64,000 nt of DNA from Bergeyella porcorum (GTDB lineage Bacteria > Bacteroidota > Bacteroidia > Flavobacteriales > Weeksellaceae): assembly GCF_042427575.1 (NCBI RefSeq), contig NZ_JBHMFD010000012.1, positions 244,074 through 308,073 on the forward strand, read 5' to 3'. Shown here one piece after another: positions 16,858-26,678 of the stretch (position 1 is the stretch's first letter; every line of letters starts with the position of its first letter). A model generated the notes under the pieces. The model was not told where the DNA came from. It did not search any database and was given only the letters and a program-made list of their open reading frames with translations. Made by a program: the position numbers and the translations under genes.

Positions 16858-16918
16858 ATTTTTATTTATTCTAAATAATATTTATATTTGCAAAGTAATT
16901 TATTTTTATTCTAAATAA
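16858..16918 (+). promoter_or_regulatory. Promoter of the 14.4-kb uptake cluster with two Fur-box-like sites
   Basis: A -7 element TATATTTG lies at 16883-16890. The 14-mer TTTATTCTAAATAA occurs twice, at 16865 and 16905, exactly 40 bases apart. One copy sits in the -33 region and the other just past the expected start of transcription. Each 19-mer ending in ATTCTAAAT (16858-16876 and 16898-16916) differs at three positions from ATTTAGAATTATTCTAAAT, which I recall as a flavobacterial Fur box. Iron-dependent repression is therefore likely. The consensus is from memory and needs checking. Confidence 0.6.
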
Positions 16919-16931
16919 AAATTATTAACCA

Positions 16932-19166
16932 ATGAATGATAAAAGACTACCGATTTTATTATTTAGTTTACTTTTTTCAAACTATTTTTCTCAAATTAAA
17001 TATGATACAATCAAAAAGGATTCTGTAAAAAGTATAGAAGAAGTTGTGATTTCTTCAAAGCAGATTTTGGGAAGTAAGTTTGGGGCAAGAAACCGTACAG
17101 GTTCGGCTTATTATATTTCTCCTGCGGAAATCCAGAAAATGGGATATACGGATATTAACCGAATGCTAAAGGCTGTCCCAGGTGTTAATATTTATGAAGA
17201 AGATGGTTATGGATTAAGACCTAATATTAGTTTGAGAGGAACTAAAGCAGAGCGAAGTGAGAAGATTACCATAATGGAAGATGGTATTTTAGCATCACCT
17301 GCCCCTTATGCGGCACCTGCAGCATATTATTTCCCTAATGCAGGGCGAATGTATGCGGTAGAAGTGGTGAAAGGTAGTAGCCAAGTGCAGTATGGTCCTT
17401 TTACTACAGGGGGAGCTATCAATATGGTTTCTACTCCTATTCCAAAGAAATTCTCAGGAAGGTTTAATGCCTCTTATGGAACAAATAAAACCTTTAAAAC
17501 ACACGCTAATATTGGAAGTCAGCACAAGAATTTTGGGTATTTGGTAGAATATTTAAGATATCAATCTGATGGCTTTAAGTCCTTTGAAGATGGGGCAAAA
17601 GCGGGTTTTAGTAGAAATGATTTTTTATCCAAATTAATGTTTAAAACCGATAAGTCTGCGGGGGTAAATCATTTATTGGAACTGAAATTTGGCTATGCTG
17701 ATGAGAACTCAGATGAAACGTATGTGGGGTTGTCTGAGTCAGATTTTAGGAGCAATCCATTTTTGAGGTATGCGGGGTCTAAAATGGATCAAATGACAAC
17801 CAAACACCAGCAATGGGTGGCAACTTATCTTTTGGATATTTCTAAAAATTTCAAAATAACTACCAATGCTTACTATACTAAATTTCATCGTAATTGGTAT
17901 AAACTTAATGATATAAAGGCTGGAATTACGAGTGTAGAAAAACGCTCTCTCAATCAAGTATTGGCTGATCCAGATACCAATTATCTCTACTTCGATATTT
18001 TAACGGGGAAAACAGATTATCTTGGGGAAGGGCTCATTGTGAGAGCGAACAATAGGGATTATCTCTCTAGAGGTTTACAAACCAAGATGGAATACAAATT
18101 TGATTTTGGAGCAGTGAGTATGGATTTAGAAGGAGGATTGCGTTATCATTTTGACCAAGAAGATAGGTTCCAATGGGAAGATGGCTACTCGATGCAAAAT
18201 AAGAAAATGGAACTTTTTATTTCGGGAGAGCGAGGTTCTAATGCTAATAGAATCATCTATGCTACGGCACTATCATCTTATTTACTCAATAAATTAAAAT
18301 ACAGAAATCTTACTCTAACTGCAGGTTTGAGGTATGAGGATATAAAATTACTCAATAAAGATTATACGAAAGAAGACCTAAGAAGAACAGGAAAAACTCG
18401 TATAGAAACAGAAAATAGTGCTAAGGTATTGATACCTAGCTTGGGGATTAATTATCAATTGACTAAAGCTTTTTCTGTGTTTTCAGGGATTCATAAAGGT
18501 TTTTCCCCTCCTAGTGCTGAGGTGGGGCAAAAACCCGAAAGCAGCATGAATATAGAATCTGGACTTCGATATTCTAAAGGAAACCTTACAGCGGAATTAA
18601 TAGGTTTCTATAATGATTATCAGAATATGTTGGGTTCAAACCTCGCAGCAGCGGGAGGAACAGGAGAGCTGAATCAATTTGATATAGGTAAGGCAAAAGT
18701 GAAAGGTGCCGAGTTCCTGTTACAGTTTCAGCCGATACCTGCTTCGTATGGACTAAAACTTCCAGTACAACTATCTTATACTTATACGGATACGGAAATG
18801 CTCAATTCCTTTCAAGAAGATTCTTGGGGCTATGTTTTTAAAGGAGATGAGATTCCTTACATTACTAAACATAGTTTTAATGCCAGTTTGGGAGCAGAAT
18901 ACCGCTGGATGGAACTGAACTTAGGCATTCGGTATAATGGTGATATGAGAAGTACGCCTGGGCAAGGGAAAATAGCGGAGAGAGAGCTTATTCCAGCTTA
19001 TACCATTATAGATGCTTCAGCAAAGGTTAAGATTAATAAATCCATCACACTTAATGTGAATGCTATCAACCTCACCAATAAAACTTATCTGGTTTCTCGT
19101 CATCCAGCAGGGCTTAGAGCGGGACATCCATTTGGGATATTTTCTGGTGTGAATGTGAAATTTTAA
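16932..19166 (+). CDS. TonB-dependent receptor, FecA-like (ferric dicitrate/siderophore type)
   Basis: A 744-residue outer-membrane receptor with a signal peptide (about 1-20) and TonB-box-like EEVVIS (near residue 36). The plug shows ISLRGTKAERSEKITIMEDG and APAPYAAPAAYYFPNAGRM, then VEVVKGSSQVQYGPFTTGGAINM, the characteristic plug signature of FecA-like iron receptors. A 22-strand barrel follows to a C-terminal GVNVKF. It lacks the N-terminal carboxypeptidase-like domain common in SusC. It heads a ten-gene cluster, with a 125-base gap before susC. The substrate is inferred to be a ferric complex. Confidence 0.88.
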   Translation: MNDKRLPILLFSLLFSNYFSQIKYDTIKKDSVKSIEEVVISSKQILGSKFGARNRTGSAYYISPAEIQKMGYTDINRMLKAVPGVNIYEEDGYGLRPNISLRGTKAERSEKITIMEDGILASPAPYAAPAAYYFPNAGRMYAVEVVKGSSQVQYGPFTTGGAINMVSTPIPKKFSGRFNASYGTNKTFKTHANIGSQHKNFGYLVEYLRYQSDGFKSFEDGAKAGFSRNDFLSKLMFKTDKSAGVNHLLELKFGYADENSDETYVGLSESDFRSNPFLRYAGSKMDQMTTKHQQWVATYLLDISKNFKITTNAYYTKFHRNWYKLNDIKAGITSVEKRSLNQVLADPDTNYLYFDILTGKTDYLGEGLIVRANNRDYLSRGLQTKMEYKFDFGAVSMDLEGGLRYHFDQEDRFQWEDGYSMQNKKMELFISGERGSNANRIIYATALSSYLLNKLKYRNLTLTAGLRYEDIKLLNKDYTKEDLRRTGKTRIETENSAKVLIPSLGINYQLTKAFSVFSGIHKGFSPPSAEVGQKPESSMNIESGLRYSKGNLTAELIGFYNDYQNMLGSNLAAAGGTGELNQFDIGKAKVKGAEFLLQFQPIPASYGLKLPVQLSYTYTDTEMLNSFQEDSWGYVFKGDEIPYITKHSFNASLGAEYRWMELNLGIRYNGDMRSTPGQGKIAERELIPAYTIIDASAKVKINKSITLNVNAINLTNKTYLVSRHPAGLRAGHPFGIFSGVNVKF

Positions 19167-19291
19167 TGGATAAACTATTTGGAGGAAAGTGAATTATAAG
19201 ATGTTGATTTTCATTAAATAAATATTGAATCAAAACGAAATAAAATCGAAAAGGCATATTGCTTAAATGATTTAAAAAAAACAATAACTCA

Positions 19292-22200
19292 ATGAAGATG
19301 ATTTCTATTATTAGACCTAGTATCAGCGTGTTGTTTCTTTTTGGAGCTACTACGGTATTGGCACAGAAAACTGTAGTAGAGAAGGAAAAAGAAAAGGAAA
19401 TAGAAGAAGTTGTTATCACGGGATACCAAAAAATTAAAAATAGAGTGTTTACGGGAGCGTCAAGCTCGGTAAAAGCTAAGGATATCAAGGTAGATGGGGT
19501 AGCAGATATTTCTAGAATGCTAGAGGGGCGTGTAGCTGGACTTTCTATACAAAATGTAACAGGAACTTTTGGAGCAGCACCTAAAATTAATATCCGTGGA
19601 GGAGCTTCTATTATGGGCAATGTACAGCCTCTTTGGGTGATAGATGGTGCGGTATATGAAGATTTGGTAACATTAAGTTTAGACCAACTGGTCTCTGGAG
19701 ATGCTGCTACGCTTATCAGTTCTGCCATTGCAGGGATTAATGCTTCGGATATAGAAGATATTCAGGTGCTAAAAGACGCCTCAGCTACCTCGGTGTATGG
19801 TGCAAGGGCTCTGAATGGCGTTATTGTGATTACTACTAAATCTGGAAAGAGAGAGGCTCCAACTCAGGTTACATATTCTTATGAACAGAGTTTTAGGCAG
19901 ATTCCATCTTATTCTAATTTTGATTTGCTCAATTCTCAAGAAACGATGTCCATTTATCAGGAAATGGAAAATAAAGGTTATTTTGATTTAACCAACTCTC
20001 TATATGGGAGAAGAGGGGGCGTTTATCATCAGTATTATAAAGGTGTAAGTACTATAAATCCAGCTACGGGAAATTATTATATCCCGAATACTGTAGAAGC
20101 TAAAAGAGCTTTTCTGAAGGAAAGAGAATATGCTAATACAGATTGGTTTAATCATCTTTTTACCGTTAATCCAATTAGAAATCATACCATTACTGTTTCT
20201 GGAGGAGGTAAAAATATTAGTAATTATGCTTCATTGGGATTTTATAATGATGAAGGCTGGTCTATAGCCGATAAGGTGAGTAGAATTACGGCTAATTTGA
20301 AAAACACTTTTTACATCAATGATAAGCTGAAAACGACCATCTCTGCACAAGGAAATATACGAAATCAGACAGCACCAGGAACTTTTGAGCAGAGAAGAAA
20401 TACGGTAATAGGTTCTTTTGAGCGAGATTTTGATATTAATCCGTTCACTTATGCACTTACAACCAGCCGAACATTGAGGTTGAGGGATAATGATGGTAAC
20501 TTAGAATATTACAGAAACAATTGGGCTCCTTTTAATATTTTAAATGAATATGCTAATAATTATATAAAAATCAATGTTTTAGATTTTCGTGTGCAAGGAG
20601 AGGCATCCTATAAAATCAATAAAGATTTAGAAGCCACAGTATTGGCATCTGTAAGACAAGCAACTACCAGTACATCTCACTTTATCACAGAGCAGTCTAA
20701 TGTGATAGGAGCATTTCGGGCTAATGAAAACCCGTGGGTAGCACAGCAAAATATTTATCTGATAAAAGACAAAGATAACCCTCTACTTCAGCCTCAGGTA
20801 GGATTAACGCACGGAGGAATTTTTAATAAGACAGAAACTTCTCTTAAAAGTTATATGACAAGATTGGCTTTGGATTATAACAAAAGATTGGGAGAGCACG
20901 ATGTGAAAGCCTTTGGTTTTACAGAGATACGCTATGCAGATAGAACTTCTAATCCGTTTCAAGGCTATGGAATACAGTATGATAAAGGAAATCAGGTTTT
21001 TACCAATCCTTTGATTTTCCAAAAATTGACGGATGAAGGGAATAATTATTTCTCTCTTCTCAATCGCTATGATAGAGGTGTTACATTTTCTCTTAGTGGG
21101 ACTTATGGCTATGCCGGGAAATATATCATCAATGCAGTGGCAAACTATGAAGGCTCTAATACAGCAGGAAAGTACAGTAATTCTCGTTGGCTGCCTACTT
21201 GGAATATTGGTACGAAATGGAATATCGATAGAGAACGCTTTATGGAAGATGCTATGTTTTCTAAACTTTCATTCAGAGCAAGTTATGGTCTTACAGCTAA
21301 GATGAATGAACACGCCATAAACTCTAATGCGGTATATCGTAATGCAATTATCAACCGATATAATTTTGATGAGAGAGAAAATGCTTTGAAGCTTTTACAT
21401 TTGGAAAATAGAGACCTTACTTGGGAGAAGATGTATGAGCTGAATGTAGGATTGGATGCTGGATTTTTGGACAATAAGCTTAATGCAACGATAGATGTGT
21501 ATCAAAGAAACTCTTTTGATTTGATAGACCTCATTAGAACTTCGGGTATTGGGGGGCAATATTATAAGTATGCCAATTTTGGAGATATGCGTTCCAGAGG
21601 GATAGAGCTGACATTGAATAGCCGAAATATTTCGAATGAAAATTTCAGTTGGACTACCAATTTTACTGCGAGTTACATCAATCAAAAAATAACAAAACTT
21701 CTTAATACGCCTAATACCTTTGATATGGTAGCAGGAGCGGGGCGGGGAAATATCGTAGGTTTTGCACGAGGTTCTTTGTTCTCGTTTAATTATCAGGGGC
21801 TTAATCAGTATGGATTGCCAACTTTTGATTTTGGATTATATCCCTTGGAAAATCAGCCAAATGCTAATGTAGTAGGTGGAGATTTTTTAGATTCTCAATA
21901 TTCTAAATCTTATTTGATTTATCACGGTCCGATAGAACCTACAACAATGGGAGGACTTTCTAATACATTTAAGTACAAAGGTTGGGAATTTTCATTTTTT
22001 GTAACAGCACAAGCGGGTAATAAAATAAGGCTTAATCCTACATTTGATCCAGCTTTTGCAGACCTGAATGTCTTTACAAAGGATTATTATTATCGTTGGC
22101 TAAACCCAGGAGATGAATGGACAACGGAGATGCCCACTATTCCATCAAGAGACTTAATCCAATTGATAGGGCAAGAAAACATTGAAAGAGCTTATAATAC

Positions 22201-22459
22201 TTATAATTATTCACAAAATAGAGTGGCAGATGGAAGTTTTGTAAGAATGAAAAACATCTCTTTGGCTTACAATGTACCAAGTGATTATGCAGAAAAGTTG
22301 GGAGTGAAAACATTTAGTATAAGACTACAAGCGGTAAATCCTTTTCTGATATATTCTGATAAAAGATTGAATGGGCAAGACCCAGAGTTTTATCGTTCTG
22401 GAGGAGTTTCTTTGCCTACGCCTAAGCAATATACTATAACCATCAATGTAGGATTTTAA
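19292..22459 (+). CDS. SusC/RagA-family TonB-linked outer-membrane protein
   Basis: A 1055-residue TonB-dependent transporter that normally forms a lidded pedal-bin complex with SusD. A signal peptide (about 1-25) is followed directly by the TonB box (EIEEVVITGY). The carboxypeptidase-D-like domain found in most SusC proteins is absent, so the protein starts at the plug. The plug has the SusC signatures INIRGGAS, PLWVIDGAVYED and EDIQVLKDASATSVYGARALNGVIVITTK (in part). The barrel ends QYTITINVGF. susD follows after 40 bases. There are no glycoside hydrolases, sulfatases or sigma/anti-sigma genes nearby, so it is not a classical polysaccharide locus. Confidence 0.92.
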   Translation: MKMISIIRPSISVLFLFGATTVLAQKTVVEKEKEKEIEEVVITGYQKIKNRVFTGASSSVKAKDIKVDGVADISRMLEGRVAGLSIQNVTGTFGAAPKINIRGGASIMGNVQPLWVIDGAVYEDLVTLSLDQLVSGDAATLISSAIAGINASDIEDIQVLKDASATSVYGARALNGVIVITTKSGKREAPTQVTYSYEQSFRQIPSYSNFDLLNSQETMSIYQEMENKGYFDLTNSLYGRRGGVYHQYYKGVSTINPATGNYYIPNTVEAKRAFLKEREYANTDWFNHLFTVNPIRNHTITVSGGGKNISNYASLGFYNDEGWSIADKVSRITANLKNTFYINDKLKTTISAQGNIRNQTAPGTFEQRRNTVIGSFERDFDINPFTYALTTSRTLRLRDNDGNLEYYRNNWAPFNILNEYANNYIKINVLDFRVQGEASYKINKDLEATVLASVRQATTSTSHFITEQSNVIGAFRANENPWVAQQNIYLIKDKDNPLLQPQVGLTHGGIFNKTETSLKSYMTRLALDYNKRLGEHDVKAFGFTEIRYADRTSNPFQGYGIQYDKGNQVFTNPLIFQKLTDEGNNYFSLLNRYDRGVTFSLSGTYGYAGKYIINAVANYEGSNTAGKYSNSRWLPTWNIGTKWNIDRERFMEDAMFSKLSFRASYGLTAKMNEHAINSNAVYRNAIINRYNFDERENALKLLHLENRDLTWEKMYELNVGLDAGFLDNKLNATIDVYQRNSFDLIDLIRTSGIGGQYYKYANFGDMRSRGIELTLNSRNISNENFSWTTNFTASYINQKITKLLNTPNTFDMVAGAGRGNIVGFARGSLFSFNYQGLNQYGLPTFDFGLYPLENQPNANVVGGDFLDSQYSKSYLIYHGPIEPTTMGGLSNTFKYKGWEFSFFVTAQAGNKIRLNPTFDPAFADLNVFTKDYYYRWLNPGDEWTTEMPTIPSRDLIQLIGQENIERAYNTYNYSQNRVADGSFVRMKNISLAYNVPSDYAEKLGVKTFSIRLQAVNPFLIYSDKRLNGQDPEFYRSGGVSLPTPKQYTITINVGF

Positions 22460-22499
22460 GAGCAGGCATATTTGTTTTAACTTTTTAATCAATCAACCG

Positions 22500-24011
22500 A
22501 TGAAACATATTTTAAACACAGTTTTTTTATCAGTTTTATTATTGTTGAGCTCTTGTGAAAGGTACTTGGAAGTTAATCCAGATTCTACTTTGGATGTAGA
22601 GATTAACTCTGAGGAAAAGATTGCAGAGCTACTTACAGCGGCATATCCAGAGGCAAGTTATTCGGCATTTCTAGAAGCAAGAACAGACAATGTGGAAGAA
22701 AGAGTAAATGGAGTCCACTCTCGTCTGAATGAAGCGATGTATTTCTGGGAAGATTATGATCAAGAAGATTTGGATACACCTCTGAATTATTGGAACTCTT
22801 GTTACAAAGGAATTGCACAAGCTAATAAGGCATTAGAGCTTTTGGCAAGCTATCCCAAGACTGATAGAGTGAAAGCCCTCTATGGTGAAGCATTTCTTAT
22901 AAGAGCTTATTTGCACTTTATGCTAGTTAATATTTGGTCAGCACCTTATGGTACAGAGAAGTCTAAGAATAGTCTTGGGATTCCGTACTTAGAAAAATCT
23001 GAAAAAAATGCATTGGTAGATTATAAAAGAGGAACGGTAGCGGAGGTTTATGAGAAAATAGAACGAGATTTAAAACTGGGAATATCCTTGGTGAGTGATG
23101 ATTATTACCAAAATCCAAAATTTCACTTTAATAAAAAGGCCGCTTATGCCTTTGCATCAAGATTTTATCTGATAAAAGGAGAATGGGATTTAGTAATAGA
23201 ATATTCCAATTTTGTATTGGGAGCAGATGCAAAACAGGTGATAAGAAATTGGAATGAATATATGCAACAGATGTCATCCGATAGAACATCGCTATACACT
23301 TTATATACCAGCTCTTCAGAACCAGCCAATTTACTTTTATCCACCACAGAATCTAGAATCAAGAGAAATATAAGTAATGAAAAATACGGCTCTACAACCC
23401 ATAGCGTTACCAATATTTTTGCAAAAAAAGGTATTGATGGTTGTTCGGAAGCCAAGACGCTCAATCTAGACCAAGTGTACACTTTTGCATATACTGGAGC
23501 ACCAGTGAGTAATGGAAGATATCTGGCCAAGTTTGATGAATTGTCTTTATTTGGAAATACGGGTATTAGACCTCGTGGATTGTATGTTACCAATGTATTG
23601 TTTTCAGTAGATGAGGTATTGCTAAATAGGATGGAAGCGTACACAATGAAAAAAAACTATAGCCAAGCTGTAGATGATTTATTAGACTATATGAAAGGTA
23701 AGTTTGATATAGATTTGCCTTGCTCTCGTGAGATGTATCTTACTACAAGTACAGAGCATTATGCCACATATACACCATTTTATGGTCTTACAGTAAAGCA
23801 ATTGGCAATGGTAAAAACCATTACAGAACTAAGACAAAAAGAGTTTTTTCACGAAGGTTTAAGGTGGTTTGATATTCGTAGATTTTATCTTCCAGTGACT
23901 AGAAATTCTAAAAATAGTCTGTATAGACCTTTGACCAAAGAAGACCCGAGAAAACTTTTGCAAATACCTGCAGAAGCCATCAATAGAGGATTGGAACCCA
24001 ACCCGAGATAA
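22500..24011 (+). CDS. SusD/RagB-family substrate-binding lipoprotein
   Basis: A 503-residue outer-membrane lipoprotein (lipobox LLLSSC, Cys19) that should form the lid of the preceding SusC. The N-terminal ERYLEVNPDSTLD and the helical region with YFWEDYDQEDLDTPLNYWNSCYKGIAQANKAL (in part), then YGEAFLIRAYLHFMLVNIWSAPYG, are the SusD TPR-fold signatures. The C-terminal RQKEFFHEGLRWFDIRRF is the canonical SusD motif. The ligand is unknown. The iron-type context makes a ferric complex or a protein/peptide ligand more likely than a glycan. Confidence 0.93.
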   Translation: MKHILNTVFLSVLLLLSSCERYLEVNPDSTLDVEINSEEKIAELLTAAYPEASYSAFLEARTDNVEERVNGVHSRLNEAMYFWEDYDQEDLDTPLNYWNSCYKGIAQANKALELLASYPKTDRVKALYGEAFLIRAYLHFMLVNIWSAPYGTEKSKNSLGIPYLEKSEKNALVDYKRGTVAEVYEKIERDLKLGISLVSDDYYQNPKFHFNKKAAYAFASRFYLIKGEWDLVIEYSNFVLGADAKQVIRNWNEYMQQMSSDRTSLYTLYTSSSEPANLLLSTTESRIKRNISNEKYGSTTHSVTNIFAKKGIDGCSEAKTLNLDQVYTFAYTGAPVSNGRYLAKFDELSLFGNTGIRPRGLYVTNVLFSVDEVLLNRMEAYTMKKNYSQAVDDLLDYMKGKFDIDLPCSREMYLTTSTEHYATYTPFYGLTVKQLAMVKTITELRQKEFFHEGLRWFDIRRFYLPVTRNSKNSLYRPLTKEDPRKLLQIPAEAINRGLEPNPR

Positions 24012-24040
24012 ATTTTAATAAAAAAATTAATACGAGACCA

Positions 24041-25000
24041 ATGAAATCATTAGGATTAATATTATGTTTAAGTCTATTATGGGTAAGTTGTTCGCGAGAC
24101 ACATTATCATCAGAGAGTGTGGTAGAAAGTCAACACCTGATACCATCTACAGAATTGGATACTTGGATAAAAGATTCTATCACCACTCCTTATGGAATAG
24201 CCGTAGAATACCGATGGAACAGAAATAACATCACGCCAGGCACCTATACCAACCCTGCCAATCCAGAAAAAGTAAAAGAGGTTTTGAAAACCATTAAAAC
24301 ACTTTGGATAGAGACATATTCTTTGCCCAATCTAGGGAAGAGTGATTTTATGAAAGGGAAAAATCCAATTAAAATTCACATTTATGGAGGGAAAAATATA
24401 GATGGCAATGGCGTAGAGCTCATTAGTAAACCCAATGCTTTGGGGGTAGAGATGTATCTATATAATGCCGATGATTTTGATGCTAAAGATGAAGAAAAGG
24501 TTTTTATTTTAATGAGAAGCGTTCATCATCAGTTTGCAAAGCGATTGGTAGAGCTTATTCCTTATGATAGAGATGCGTTTATGCAAATCAGTCAGAAAAA
24601 ATATACCTTTACTACCGAGCCTCTTAAAACCTTGGTTCAGGGCTATACTTCCCGAAAGGAGCTTTATTCGTTGGATAACTATTTTAATAAGAAAGGTTTT
24701 TTCACTTTTCATTCTACCATCAGTCCAGAAGATGATTTTGCAGAAATAGTAAGTGCTACCATAATGCATACACCTGGTGAAATGGAGCAGGCTAAAATCA
24801 ATGCTCAAACGCCATATCAGGATTACGGGTCAGATCCAGAAGTGCAGCAGGCGTATAACGAACAGGCAAAACAAGCCTATAAGGAATTTACAGCAAAACA
24901 AGTAATGGTAGAAGAGTATTTTTCTAAAAGCTTGAAAATTAATATTAAAAGATTGCAGTTGGCCAATCTAGAAAGAATGAAAAACTATGTGAAACCATAA
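24041..25000 (+). CDS. Substrate-import-associated zinc-metallohydrolase-like lipoprotein, catalytic motif degenerate
   Basis: A 319-residue lipoprotein (lipobox LLWVSC, Cys17) of the SusC/D-associated putative zinc metallohydrolase family. The fold is recognisable from the N-terminal linker-type LDTWIKDSITTPYGIAVEYRW, the KIHIYGG strand and the later EDDFAEIVSATIM block that matches the family EDFAE motif. The expected HHEFAHILHQ-like zinc motif reads HHQFAKRLVE at residues 162-171: the catalytic Glu is Gln164 and the second ligand His is Lys167. The protein is therefore probably not a working HExxH hydrolase and may act as a binding partner of SusC/D. Confidence 0.8.
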   Translation: MKSLGLILCLSLLWVSCSRDTLSSESVVESQHLIPSTELDTWIKDSITTPYGIAVEYRWNRNNITPGTYTNPANPEKVKEVLKTIKTLWIETYSLPNLGKSDFMKGKNPIKIHIYGGKNIDGNGVELISKPNALGVEMYLYNADDFDAKDEEKVFILMRSVHHQFAKRLVELIPYDRDAFMQISQKKYTFTTEPLKTLVQGYTSRKELYSLDNYFNKKGFFTFHSTISPEDDFAEIVSATIMHTPGEMEQAKINAQTPYQDYGSDPEVQQAYNEQAKQAYKEFTAKQVMVEEYFSKSLKINIKRLQLANLERMKNYVKP

Positions 25001-25010
25001 TACTATCATT

Positions 25011-26018
25011 ATGAAAAACATCATATATCTATTGGGAATTTTATTGTTGGTTATTTCGTGTAGAGATGAGGAGCTGAAAGGGGATTCACCATCTCAAAGA
25101 GCTCGGTATAGTATTGAAAGTTTGAAAACAGAACTTACCGAAGCTCCTTATGGATGGAAGGTAATCTATTTCCCTAAAACTGATTCTTTGCTTTTTTCGG
25201 ATAAGGAAGATGTGATAGAAAGAGACCCTGCATTCCGAAGCAAATATGGCTATGGAGGACATTATTTTACAATGAAATTCGGTACAGATGGAACAGTAAC
25301 TATGCTTACAGATACAGATGATACAACAATTTCAGAACCTAAAAAGAGTGAATATAGCATCAAGCAAAATACGTTTACACAACTTAGTTTTACCACGCCA
25401 AGCTATTTGAATAAACTTCTGAATGAGCAGTTTGCAGGTTCACCAGATTGGCTGTATATCGGTAAAAATTGGGAAGGTAATTTGGTGTTTAAAACAGCTT
25501 CGTATATAGAACCAGCAAGGGAATATATCGTTTTTGAAAAGATAGAGAAAGAGGAAGATTTTTCCAACTTTGTTCAGGCTTCGTACGATAACCGAATGTT
25601 TTTTGATAATCTTTCCAATCCACAGATTACGATAAGGCAGGGAAGTAAAATATTTTTTCAAAGTGATGTGATAATGAAAACACAGTTTGTACAGAATTTC
25701 ATCAATGAAATTCAGTATAAGAGATATTATCTATTCCGATTTGGAAAAAAACTAAATCCTGACCCGAATAGGATAGATCCTTTGGAAAGCAATGGTTTAG
25801 GCTCTGGATATGTAGGAACAGAGCAAGGAATTACATTCTATTCAGGAATAAGATATAGCAGTACTTATATTTTTTATGATTTTGAAAGACAGGGAAATAA
25901 GTTTGTATGTGAATTGGTAAAAGTTTATGACCCGATTCTCAAGAAGTATAGAATGATGAGTAAGCATCTTGCACCAAACAATGCGGAGTTTACAGGTTTT
26001 ATAGCAGAAATACAGTAG
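25011..26018 (+). CDS. DUF4302 lipoprotein
   Basis: A 335-residue lipoprotein (lipobox LLVISC, Cys17) followed by RDEEL, an acidic stretch resembling the surface-export signal of Bacteroidota lipoproteins, so it may face outward. It fits DUF4302 by the N-terminal ESLKTELTEAPYGWKVIYFP, the GHYFTMKFGTDGTVTM strand pair and the DWLYIGKNWEGNLVFK block. DUF4302 genes commonly sit beside SusC, SusD and the zinc-metallohydrolase-like lipoprotein, as here, 10 bases downstream of the last. Biochemical role is unknown; ligand binding at the cell surface is inference. Confidence 0.82.
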   Translation: MKNIIYLLGILLLVISCRDEELKGDSPSQRARYSIESLKTELTEAPYGWKVIYFPKTDSLLFSDKEDVIERDPAFRSKYGYGGHYFTMKFGTDGTVTMLTDTDDTTISEPKKSEYSIKQNTFTQLSFTTPSYLNKLLNEQFAGSPDWLYIGKNWEGNLVFKTASYIEPAREYIVFEKIEKEEDFSNFVQASYDNRMFFDNLSNPQITIRQGSKIFFQSDVIMKTQFVQNFINEIQYKRYYLFRFGKKLNPDPNRIDPLESNGLGSGYVGTEQGITFYSGIRYSSTYIFYDFERQGNKFVCELVKVYDPILKKYRMMSKHLAPNNAEFTGFIAEIQ

Positions 26019-26041
26019 ATAAAGAATTAAATTTAGATAAA

Positions 26042-26629
26042 ATGAAACTTCTAAAATTGTTATTAATAGGGCTAATGGTGGTGTCTTGTAATCCAAGAGG
26101 CGAGGATGCTTTGGAAGAAGATTATTCTCAATTATTCCCTTTCAGAGGGATAGATACTCCAGATATTTACTATGAAGATATGATTGCGAGAAACTGTAAT
26201 CCTGATGAAGCTTTGGAACAGTATAAATATCCAGGTGTAACGCTTCCTAGTGAGAGAGAATATACCGTTACGCTAAAATGTAAATATACAGCAATAGGAA
26301 ACGACTACGCTACGAGATATGCCATTAGATACATTGCGGAAGATAAGAGTATCAAGGTGATAGGAACAGATGCTGCGATGGCTAATGTCTCAGACATGTT
26401 GGAAAATGGGGAGCAAAAGACCATATCGTTCAAGGTGAAATCTGGGTATCCATTGTACCTTTCCGTGAACGGTGTAGGAGCAAGAAACTCTAGTATATAT
26501 GCTAGTATTTCTGCAGTTTCTACAGATGGATATATCATAAGCCCAGAACTATTTACAGAGCAATATCAAAACAAAGAAGGACCTAATAGAATAGAAAATC
26601 CTTATTGTAAATATATCATTTTACCATAA
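26042..26629 (+). CDS. Unrecognised small lipoprotein of the uptake cluster
   Basis: A 195-residue lipoprotein (lipobox LMVVSC, Cys16). I do not recognise the family. After a short acidic linker (RGEDALEEDY) the protein is beta-rich, with EREYTVTLKCKYTAIG, ATRYAIRYIAE and QKTISFKVKSGYPLYLSVNGVG segments suggesting a small beta-sandwich. There are two Cys in the mature chain besides the lipid anchor near residues 52 and 80 and one near 190, a possible disulfide. It lies 23 bases after DUF4302 and 49 before the DUF4856-like gene, so it belongs to the same transcript. Confidence 0.75.
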   Translation: MKLLKLLLIGLMVVSCNPRGEDALEEDYSQLFPFRGIDTPDIYYEDMIARNCNPDEALEQYKYPGVTLPSEREYTVTLKCKYTAIGNDYATRYAIRYIAEDKSIKVIGTDAAMANVSDMLENGEQKTISFKVKSGYPLYLSVNGVGARNSSIYASISAVSTDGYIISPELFTEQYQNKEGPNRIENPYCKYIILP

Positions 26630-26678
26630 TGAATTTTAGTTAGCTCATTTTCTAAATAAAAATCTCAATACACAACCA

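Noticed and set aside
19114..19728. Minus-strand open frame of 204 codons across the FecA-like/SusC junction
   Set aside because: It overlaps two well-supported genes and shows no domain; its composition is that of an antisense shadow.
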